5,464 nucleotides of DNA from Rubrobacter sp. (GTDB lineage Bacteria; Actinomycetota; Rubrobacteria; Rubrobacterales; Rubrobacteraceae): contig JADDPU010000233.1 of NCBI GenBank assembly GCA_016781725.1, positions 1-5,464 on the forward strand, given 5' to 3'. The notes below the pieces were generated by a model, which saw only the letters and a list, made by a program, of their open reading frames with translations, did no database searches and was not told where the DNA came from. This document shows positions 1 to 5,111 of this stretch, in pieces (the stretch's first letter is position 1; the number at the start of each line of letters is the position of its first letter). The position numbers were made by a program, and so were the translations under genes.

Positions 1-57
1 AGGCCCCAGGCCACACTATACGCCAACGTCGCGGTACGGGATGACGACCCTGCGAGG
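1..57. other. Left edge, no gene recognised
   Basis: No convincing coding sequence, RNA gene or terminator is visible in this stretch upstream of the promoter. It may be the end of an intergenic region or of a neighbouring gene outside the window, but it is too short to judge. Confidence 0.4.
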
Positions 58-80
58 GCATTTGTTTGACAAATTAATGC
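58..80. promoter_or_regulatory. Operator-like inverted repeat over the -35 box
   Basis: ATTTGT (60-65) and ACAAAT (69-74) form a perfect inverted repeat with a 3-nt centre. Outside it, GCATT (58-62) and AATGC (76-80) form a second inverted pair with a slightly shifted centre. The inner repeat contains the -35 hexamer TTGACA, so a bound dimer would block RNA polymerase. The GT-N3-AC core resembles operators of the FadR branch of the GntR family, but this is inference and no regulator gene is in the window. Confidence 0.5.
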
Positions 81-94
81 CGCTTGGCTATCTT
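66..94 (+). promoter_or_regulatory. Sigma70-type promoter of the MFS-SDR operon
   Basis: A perfect -35 hexamer TTGACA (66-71) is followed by a 17-nt spacer and a -10 hexamer TATCTT (89-94), which matches TATAAT at four of six positions. Transcription would start near 101, leaving a leader of about 80 nt before the transporter ATG. The site lies in the only AT-rich patch of the left edge. No other convincing promoter is visible in the left half, so it probably serves the transporter and, by read-through, both dehydrogenases. Confidence 0.72.
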
Positions 95-165
95 GCCCCT
101 TGGGTGTTTGGCGTGGCGGCCTGAAGAGGGCGTGGCGCCGGGCTACGGGAGTGGGAGTGAAGGAT

Positions 166-173
166 AAGGAGGG
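166..173 (+). promoter_or_regulatory. Ribosome binding site of the MFS transporter
   Basis: AAGGAGGG ends 8 nt before the ATG at 182. It supports that start over the in-frame ATG at 230, which has no comparable site upstream. Confidence 0.85.
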
Positions 174-181
174 AAGCAGCG

Positions 182-1579
182 ATGGTTGACCGACCGGGTG
201 GGGGGAGCTCTACCGGGAACGCTGGTGGGATGCCAGCCGACGCCCCGGCTATCGATCGAAACATCACCAACAGAACCCTGATCTACTCTTCGGTGGTCTG
301 CTTTTTGGCCTGGGTCTTCTCCGTCTACGACTACACGCTGTTCGGGGCGCTGCTCCCGGTAATCTCCGATGAGTTCGGCTGGTCGACGTCGTTCGGCACC
401 TTTATCTTGACCCTCGTATCGATCGGGACCATCCTCGTGGCGCTCATGGTCGGGCCGATGCTCGACTACCTGGGCCGGAAACCCTCTCTGGTCATCGCCA
501 CCGTCGGCGCGGCCATAAGCTCGGGCCTCACTGGCCTGGCTCCTGCGAGCCTGGCCGGGGCCTACATGACCGTGGTGCGGACCTTCTCGGGTCTCGGCTA
601 CTCCGAGCAGGCAGTGAACGCCACCTACCTCAACGAGATGTACGGCAACCACCCGCGGCGGGGGTTCATCTACAGCCTCGTGCAGGGAGGCTGGCCGATC
701 GGGGTGTTGCTCGGGGCGGCCCTGTCGGCGGTGCTGTTGCCCGCCATCGGGTGGCGCAACACCTTCCTGGTCGCCACCTTCCCGGCGATCGTGATCGCCA
801 TCCTCGCCATCAAGCTTCGGGAGAGCCCGAAGTTCCAGGCCATGAAATACATCAAGAAATTGGAGAAGGAGGGCCGTCACGAAGAGGCCGTGCGGTTCGG
901 GCGGGGCTTCGACATAGACGTCCACCACTCGGAAGAGTCCACCTTTAGGCAGCTCTTCGAGCCCGACCTCAGAAAGCACACCATCTTCATCAGTTTGGCG
1001 ATGCTCTGCAACTGGATCGGCATCCAGGTCTTCGCGGTCCTCGGCACCACCGTGCTCACGGAGGGCAAGGGGGTGGCGTTCTCGAGCTCGCTGATCATAC
1101 TCGTCGTCTCCAACGCTGCCGCGTACATCGGGTACCTCTGTCACGGGTTCGTGGGAGACCGTATCGGTCGGCGCCTGACCATAGCCGGCGGCTGGATAAT
1201 ATCCTCCCTGGCCTACACCCTGATGCTGTTCGGGCCCGAGTCGCCCGCCTTCGTGCTGACGATGTACACGGTCGGGCTCTTCTTCATAATCGGCCCTTAC
1301 GCGGCTCTCCTGTTCTTCATGGGCGAGTCGTTCCCGACCCGGGTGCGCGGCACGGGGTCCTCGTTCGTCAACGCGATGGGTCCTCTGGGCGCGATCGTCG
1401 GGTCCGGCCTGTTCAGCCTGTTCACCGGCATAGGGATGAGCGTGGTGCTTACCGCCTTTCTCGCCGGCTCTGTCGCTACGTTCGTGTCGGGCTTCCTCAT
1501 GCTTGGCACCCGCGACGTGAAGGACCCGCACGCGGCCGAGGTGACGGAAGCGGAGTCCACGGTCGCCCGGGTGACGTGA
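182..1579 (+). CDS. MFS transporter, 12-helix, sugar/organic-acid porter type
   Basis: A 465-residue inner-membrane secondary transporter of the major facilitator superfamily, probably a proton symporter for a small organic acid or sugar-like molecule. A hydrophilic N-terminus of about 32 residues precedes helix 1, which holds an Asp (D50, SVYDYTLFG) as in aromatic-acid/sialate-type symporters. Motif A, GPMLDYLGRK, lies at 91-100 and its second-half copy, GFVGDRIGRR, at 322-331. RESPKF (213-218) after helix 6 is typical of the Sugar_tr-like branch. A charged cytoplasmic loop runs from about 212 to 265, and GESFPTRVRGTG (381-392) follows helix 10, as in this branch. Length is normal for the family and I see no frameshift. 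The ATG at 182 is chosen for its strong ribosome binding site. As the first gene before two dehydrogenases, it probably imports their substrate or its precursor. The family is secure; the substrate is not known. Confidence 0.95.
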   Translation: MVDRPGGGSSTGNAGGMPADAPAIDRNITNRTLIYSSVVCFLAWVFSVYDYTLFGALLPVISDEFGWSTSFGTFILTLVSIGTILVALMVGPMLDYLGRKPSLVIATVGAAISSGLTGLAPASLAGAYMTVVRTFSGLGYSEQAVNATYLNEMYGNHPRRGFIYSLVQGGWPIGVLLGAALSAVLLPAIGWRNTFLVATFPAIVIAILAIKLRESPKFQAMKYIKKLEKEGRHEEAVRFGRGFDIDVHHSEESTFRQLFEPDLRKHTIFISLAMLCNWIGIQVFAVLGTTVLTEGKGVAFSSSLIILVVSNAAAYIGYLCHGFVGDRIGRRLTIAGGWIISSLAYTLMLFGPESPAFVLTMYTVGLFFIIGPYAALLFFMGESFPTRVRGTGSSFVNAMGPLGAIVGSGLFSLFTGIGMSVVLTAFLAGSVATFVSGFLMLGTRDVKDPHAAEVTEAESTVARVT

Positions 1580-1607
1580 CCGACACCGCAAGCGTTGGCT
1601 GCAGAAG

Positions 1608-1641
1608 GATGGGGGCGGGCCGGATCCGGCCCGCCCCCATC
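1608..1641 (+). terminator. Perfect palindromic hairpin between transporter and SDR genes
   Basis: The 17-nt arm GATGGGGGCGGGCCGGA is followed at once by its exact reverse complement, giving a 34-nt perfect palindrome centred on GGATCC. As RNA it would fold into a very stable GC-rich stem with a small loop. It starts 28 nt after the transporter stop codon. The sequence after it (TTGGTGGTAG) is not a real U-tract, so termination may be partial. U-poor hairpin terminators are common in high-GC actinobacteria. It could also protect the 3' end of the transporter mRNA. Confidence 0.75.
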
Positions 1642-1662
1642 TTGGTGGTAGTGGGGCCAGGA

Positions 1663-1669
1663 AAGGAGG
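1663..1669 (+). promoter_or_regulatory. Ribosome binding site that fixes the first SDR start
   Basis: AAGGAGG ends 6 nt before the ATG at 1676. An in-frame GTG at 1670 directly abuts this site and so cannot be the start served by it. The ATG at 1676 is therefore preferred. Confidence 0.85.
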
Positions 1670-1675
1670 GTGAGG

Positions 1676-2422
1676 ATGACGCCTGAACGCTCCCGGGTCG
1701 CCCTGGTCACGGGGGCTGGAAGCGGGATCGGCCGCGCCATCGCCGAGAAGCTCGCCAGAGACGGCGAGCGCGTCGTCGTCAACGACCTGAAGGAGGCGAA
1801 CGCAGACGAAGTCGTCGCCGGGATAGAGGGCTCGGGGGGAAAGGCGGCTTCTGCCCCCGGCGACGTCTCAGATCCCGAGGACGTAAGGAGGATCGTCGAG
1901 ACGGCGCGGGGGGCGTTCGGGCCTGTCGAGATCCTGGTAAACAACGCAGGCTACGGCCAGCAGAAGCTGTTCGTGGACCTCACGGTAGAGGACTTCGACC
2001 GCATGATCGGGGTCCACCTGCGCGGGACGTTTCTGTGCACCAGCGCCGTCTTGCCCGAGATGCTCTCCGAGGGCCGGGGTATCGTCGTCAACGTCGCCTC
2101 GCAGCTAGGCCAGATCGGGGGCGTCGAGCTCTGCCACTACAGCGCGGCGAAGGCCGGCATCATCGGCCTTACCAAGTCGCTCGCCCGCGAGGTCTCGGCG
2201 CAGGGTGTCAGGGTGAACGCGGTGGCGCCCGGGCCGATCAACACCGAGCTCGTCCTCGGACTCTCCGAGGAGTGGCGCAACAACAAGGCCGCCGAGCTTC
2301 CCTTGGGCCGCTTCGGCGAGCCCTGGGAGGTGGCAGAGACGGTCTCCTTCCTCGCCTCCGACGGGGCCGCGCTCTACGTGGGACAGACGCTCGGACCCAA
2401 CTCGGGGGACGTGATGCTGTGA
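1676..2422 (+). CDS. Short-chain dehydrogenase/reductase (classical SDR)
   Basis: A 248-residue cytoplasmic NAD(P)-dependent oxidoreductase of the classical SDR family, FabG-like in layout. The Rossmann glycine motif TGAGSGIG is at 12-19. An acidic residue (D37, VVVND) after the second strand suggests NAD(H) preference. D63 sits in the adenine-contacting GDV, and NNAG is at 89-92. The catalytic Ser is S142 and the YSAAK motif gives Y155 and K159; PGPINT is at 185-190. The usual Asn of the catalytic tetrad is replaced by His (H114, GVHLRG). The C-terminus reads GQTLGPNSGD rather than the usual GQ-x-x-x-VDGG. It lies 96 nt after the transporter and 39 nt before a second SDR, so the two enzymes probably act on successive intermediates or on related alcohol/ketone pairs. 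A 'FabG' label would be unsafe: there is no fatty-acid context. Confidence 0.95.
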   Translation: MTPERSRVALVTGAGSGIGRAIAEKLARDGERVVVNDLKEANADEVVAGIEGSGGKAASAPGDVSDPEDVRRIVETARGAFGPVEILVNNAGYGQQKLFVDLTVEDFDRMIGVHLRGTFLCTSAVLPEMLSEGRGIVVNVASQLGQIGGVELCHYSAAKAGIIGLTKSLAREVSAQGVRVNAVAPGPINTELVLGLSEEWRNNKAAELPLGRFGEPWEVAETVSFLASDGAALYVGQTLGPNSGDVML

Positions 2423-2461
2423 GAGCGGGAGAGAACCCCGCTTAGGGAGGGAGAGATCTGT

Positions 2462-3229
2462 ATGGAGGGCTCCGAGAGAGAGACCGTTCTTATCACCGGC
2501 TCAGGCATCGGCATCGGCGCGGCCACGGCCCGCGCTTTCGCGGGGGCGGGCTACAGGGTCGTCGTTACCGACGTGCTCGACGACGAAGGACAGAGGGTTG
2601 CTTCGGAGATCACGGAGAAAGGTGGCGAGGCCGAGTACCACCACCTCGACGTGATGAGCACCGAGGAGGTCGACCGTGTAGTCTCCGAGGCCGAGGGGCG
2701 CTACGGGCCGCTCGGTTGCGTGGTGGCCAACGCCGGCATCGCTCACAGGGTGCCCCTTCCCGAGCTCACCGACGAGAGGTGGGACCACACCCACGAGATC
2801 GACCTCAAAGGCGTCATGCGCGTCTGCCGGGCGGCGGCCCCGGCCATGAGGGAGGCGGGGAGGGGGAGCATGATCGCCGTCTCCTCCATCATGGGCGTGG
2901 CCTACGGGTGGGACGAGCACGTCCAGTACTCTTCAGCCAAGGCCGGGGTGGTCGGCCTGGTGCGCGGCCTCGCCGTGGAGCTCGCCCGCGACGGGATAAA
3001 GGTCAACGGCATCGCCCCCGGCTACATCAGGACCGCCCAGGCCCTCTCCGAAGAGCACTCGCTAGGTCCCGCAGGGCTGGAGCAGGCCGCCGAGTTCATC
3101 CCGATGGGCAGGGTCGGCGAGCCGGAGGACATCGCCGACGTGATCCTCTTCCTCGCCTCCGACGCCGCCCGCTATCTCACGGGGCAGGTCATAGTCGTGG
3201 ACGGCGGATTGCTGGTGGGCCGGTACTAG
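2462..3229 (+). CDS. Short-chain dehydrogenase/reductase (classical SDR), second of pair
   Basis: A 255-residue cytoplasmic NAD(P)-dependent oxidoreductase of the classical SDR family. TGSGIGIG is at 12-19, D37 (VVVTD) points to NAD(H), D63 is in HLDV, and ANAG at 89-92 stands for NNAG. The catalytic Ser is S142 and YSSAK gives Y156 and K160; Ser-Tyr spacing is 14, one more than usual, because of a one-residue insertion in the loop. PGYIRT (186-191) and the C-terminal GQVIVVDGG are standard. The tetrad Asn is replaced by Asp (D114, IDLKG). The ATG at 2462 follows a purine-rich AGGGAGGGAG (2444-2453). It is 39 nt behind the first SDR, on the same strand and probably co-transcribed. The two proteins differ clearly outside the shared motifs, so this is not a recent duplication. 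Oxidation of a secondary alcohol or sugar-acid hydroxyl is plausible; the substrate is unknown. Confidence 0.95.
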   Translation: MEGSERETVLITGSGIGIGAATARAFAGAGYRVVVTDVLDDEGQRVASEITEKGGEAEYHHLDVMSTEEVDRVVSEAEGRYGPLGCVVANAGIAHRVPLPELTDERWDHTHEIDLKGVMRVCRAAAPAMREAGRGSMIAVSSIMGVAYGWDEHVQYSSAKAGVVGLVRGLAVELARDGIKVNGIAPGYIRTAQALSEEHSLGPAGLEQAAEFIPMGRVGEPEDIADVILFLASDAARYLTGQVIVVDGGLLVGRY

Positions 3230-3238
3230 AGCCCAGCC

Positions 3239-3931
3239 CTAGGCCTTGGCAGCCAAAACGTGGGCGCGCATGGGTTGTTCCAGAGTCATGCGGCCGTCCG
3301 CGGCGACCCGGGCGTGCCGCTGGAAGGCGGCCTCGACTTCGAGGCGGTGTTCGCCCACCACCGCCGCGCGTGCCGGGTCCACGGCGACGATGCGGGCCAG
3401 AAATTCGTCCAGACCTTCGAAGCGCTCGCGCCTGAGGTAGTCGACGCGTCTGATCTGCTCGAACGTCCCGCCCTCTAGGGCCCGACGGAGAACCTCCTGC
3501 GCGGCGGTGCGGACGTCCGTCTCGTCCTCCACCGGGCGCAACGCGGAGAAGAACGAGCCTTCCGCCAGAGGCTCGACGACGACGATGGGCCGCGCCGGCA
3601 CGACGACGCGGGCCGCCTCTTCGAGGGCCAGGCTCATGGCGGGCTTCGGGACGTGGTGGAGGGAGTTCAGAAAGACCACGCCGTCAAAGGAACCGTCCGC
3701 AAACGGCAACGATTCCGCCCCGGCCCGGTGAAACGTCCCCGCGGGAACCGCTTCACGCGCGAGCGCCAGCGCTTTCGCGTTGGGATCCACCCCGCTAACG
3801 CGCGCCCCCAGGGCCGACAGCGAACGCGCGAGGATTCCGGCTCCGCAGCCGACGTCGAGGATTCGTTTCCCCGCGAGCGGCGTGAACGCCGCCACGATGA
3901 TGGACGTGGTGGCGTCGGTCTCCGGCGGCAA
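3239..3931 (-). CDS. Class I SAM-dependent methyltransferase (Methyltransf_11/UbiE-like)
   Basis: A protein of about 230 residues that should transfer a methyl group from S-adenosylmethionine to a small molecule; the acceptor is unknown. Numbered from the chosen start, motif I (LDVGCGAG) is at 25-32, the acidic residue binding the SAM ribose is D49 in GVDP, the LPFADGSFD segment is at 75-83, and LNSLHHV is at 88-94. The remaining 120 or so residues hold strand-forming PIVVVEPL (115-122) and a C-terminal helical part. A TTG start at 3931 is chosen because GGGAGGAG lies just upstream of it. An in-frame TTG at 3961 would add 10 residues but has no ribosome binding site. The gene converges on the second SDR with a 9-nt gap and lies 136 nt behind the cyclodeaminase gene on the same strand. 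Co-transcription with that gene is possible but unproven. Family assignment is firm, function is not. Confidence 0.9.
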   Translation of the reverse strand: MPPETDATTSIIVAAFTPLAGKRILDVGCGAGILARSLSALGARVSGVDPNAKALALAREAVPAGTFHRAGAESLPFADGSFDGVVFLNSLHHVPKPAMSLALEEAARVVVPARPIVVVEPLAEGSFFSALRPVEDETDVRTAAQEVLRRALEGGTFEQIRRVDYLRRERFEGLDEFLARIVAVDPARAAVVGEHRLEVEAAFQRHARVAADGRMTLEQPMRAHVLAAKA

Positions 3932-3934
3932 CTC

Positions 3935-3944
3935 CTGCTCCTCC
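3935..3944 (-). promoter_or_regulatory. Ribosome binding site supporting the methyltransferase TTG start
   Basis: On the minus strand AGGGAGGAGC lies a few bases before TTG at 3931. The alternative TTG at 3961 is preceded by CGCCGGGCCCC, which has no Shine-Dalgarno match. The site decides the start in favour of the shorter form. Confidence 0.6.
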
Positions 3945-3967
3945 CTGCTCGTCCCCCTCAAGGGGCC

Positions 3968-3981
3968 CGGCGAAAGCGCCG
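3968..3981. other. Small GC-rich hairpin upstream of the methyltransferase
   Basis: CGGCG (3968-3972) and CGCCG (3977-3981) can pair across the 4-nt loop AAAG. It lies in the 136-nt gap between the cyclodeaminase and methyltransferase genes. On the minus strand it has no U-tract after it. It may be a weak terminator for the genes to the right, a leader structure, or chance in GC-rich DNA. Confidence 0.3.
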
Positions 3982-4023
3982 CTCAGGGCCGGCGGTATCC
4001 GGGAGAGGCGTAGGCGGGCGGGA

Positions 4024-4036
4024 TCGGTCCGACCGA
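4024..4036. promoter_or_regulatory. Short inverted repeat, possible operator
   Basis: TCGGTC and GACCGA form a perfect inverted repeat around a single central C. The one-base loop cannot form an RNA hairpin without opening part of the stem, so a protein-binding site is more likely than a terminator. It lies about 93 nt upstream of the methyltransferase start. No clear promoter is seen beside it, so its role is uncertain. Confidence 0.3.
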
Positions 4037-4045
4037 AGTTCGATG

Positions 4046-4072
4046 CCTGAAGCTTGAGGTCTGTTTTTCAGG
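4046..4072 (-). terminator. Weak hairpin at the end of the cyclodeaminase gene
   Basis: CCTGAA (4067-4072 on the minus strand, overlapping the stop codon) can pair with TTCAGG (4046-4051) across a 15-nt loop. The stem is only 6 bp and no T-run follows on the minus strand. At best it is a weak or partial terminator. Confidence 0.25.
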
Positions 4073-5078
4073 TCGAGATCATCTTCTTCTCGATGCCGAC
4101 ACCGGCGGCGAGCGCGCGCTCGTACTCTAGCGGGACGGTCGCCGAGTCCTGGAGGGCGAAGCCGGTCGAGTCGAAGACGGTGATCTCCTCATCGGAGGTG
4201 CGGCCTTCGAGCTTGCCGGCGACGACCTGGCCTATCTCGCCGGCGAGCTCGTCTTCCGAGATTATGCCCTCGCTCAAGGGGATGTTGATCTCGCCGTCAG
4301 TCCGGCACTGGCGGATGTCGTCGACGAAGATGCGGGCCCGCTTGAGGATTTGCGGGTCCAGCTCCTGGTCGCCCTCCTTATCGGCGCCTAGAGCCGCGAT
4401 GTGCGTGCCCTCGGAGATCCAGCCGCTCTCGACGATCGGGCCCCTCGCCGGCGTGACGGTGACGACGTCGGCGCCGCGCACCACCTCCTCGAGGTTGGTC
4501 GAGGCCTGGATCTCGAACCCGTCATACCTCGGCTGCTGCTCCCGGACGAAGTCGTCTAGGGTCTGCTGGGAGCGGCTCCAGACGCGGACGTCTTCCCAGG
4601 CGAAGACCTCGTTGCAGGTCGCGAGCGCCCCTTCGGCCATGTTCCCCGCGCCGACGATGGCGAGCGTCTTGCTGTCGGGGCGGGCGAGGTGCTTCGCCGA
4701 GACGGCCGCCGCGGACCCGGTGCGCATAACGGTGTGGTAGCTCCCGTCGCAGATGGCGAGCGGAAAGCCGGTCTCGGGGTGGGTGTAGATCAGGATCGAG
4801 AAGACGGTCGGGAGGTCGAACTTCTTTCGGTTCTCCTCGCGGATGGAGACCCACTTGCAGGCGGCGGCCTCGGGCTCCTCGATGTAGGAGGGCATCACCT
4901 CCCACTCGCCCGGGTACTTGTCGAGGACGATGTGGCCCTTGGGCTCCATGTAGTAACGGCCCTCGCCGTGCATCCTGTAGGCGTGCTCGACGCGGTCGTT
5001 GTACTCCTTGGGCTCGAGCAGGCCCATCATGTCGGTTCGGCTCAGGATCAGGGTCTTGCGGTTTCTCCAGCTCTCCAT
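4068..5078 (-). CDS. Ornithine cyclodeaminase/mu-crystallin family protein
   Basis: A 336-residue cytoplasmic NAD(P)-dependent enzyme. The family includes ornithine cyclodeaminase, archaeal alanine dehydrogenase, ketimine reductases and EutC-type proteins of ectoine breakdown, so the exact reaction is open. The substrate domain shows R41, K75 (CKWVS) and R119 (MRTGSAAA), matching the residues that hold the substrate carboxylate in the family. The Rossmann domain begins with GAGNMA (143-148). The second strand ends in VWSRS (166-170), where an Arg/Ser pair instead of an acidic residue hints at NADP(H). GADKEGDQELD (231-241) holds the conserved Asp D233, and VDD is at 252-254. FDSTG (302-306) is also conserved. 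The ATG at 5078 follows GGAGGGAG at good spacing. It lies 33 nt behind the cysteine hydrolase and is almost certainly in its operon. Full length, with no visible damage. Confidence 0.93.
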   Translation of the reverse strand: MESWRNRKTLILSRTDMMGLLEPKEYNDRVEHAYRMHGEGRYYMEPKGHIVLDKYPGEWEVMPSYIEEPEAAACKWVSIREENRKKFDLPTVFSILIYTHPETGFPLAICDGSYHTVMRTGSAAAVSAKHLARPDSKTLAIVGAGNMAEGALATCNEVFAWEDVRVWSRSQQTLDDFVREQQPRYDGFEIQASTNLEEVVRGADVVTVTPARGPIVESGWISEGTHIAALGADKEGDQELDPQILKRARIFVDDIRQCRTDGEINIPLSEGIISEDELAGEIGQVVAGKLEGRTSDEEITVFDSTGFALQDSATVPLEYERALAAGVGIEKKMIST

Positions 5079-5111
5079 CGCTCCCTCCGGTTTGTGTCCG
5101 CTCGTAACCCC

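Noticed and set aside
110..137. Direct repeat GGCGTGGCG (110-118 and 129-137) in the transporter leader
   Set aside because: Nine GC-rich bases repeated once in GC-rich DNA can easily arise by chance, and no partner structure or ribosome-site pairing is evident.
143..1591. A 482-codon open frame on the minus strand covering the whole transporter gene
   Set aside because: It mirrors a gene with strong GC third-position bias, which removes stops from the opposite strand. Its product is rich in Arg, His, Glu, Gly and Asp with no recognisable domain, while the plus strand encodes a complete MFS protein with a good ribosome binding site.
1297..1944. A 215-codon open frame on the minus strand across the hairpin region
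   Set aside because: It spans the end of the transporter, the palindrome and the start of an SDR, lacks domain features, and is Ala/Ser/Pro/Thr-rich shadow sequence.
2716..3435. A 239-codon plus-strand open frame running from the second SDR into the methyltransferase
   Set aside because: The product is almost entirely Arg, Gly, Pro and His and is a frame shadow of the SDR gene.
3239..3961. Longer methyltransferase starting at TTG 3961
   Set aside because: There is no Shine-Dalgarno sequence before that TTG, whereas the TTG at 3931 has GGGAGGAG just upstream. The extra ten residues themselves encode the ribosome binding site region.
4054..4740. A 228-codon open frame on the plus strand inside the cyclodeaminase-family gene
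   Set aside because: It is Ser/Thr/Ala/Arg-rich low-complexity sequence without a domain, and lies antisense to a gene with clear family motifs.
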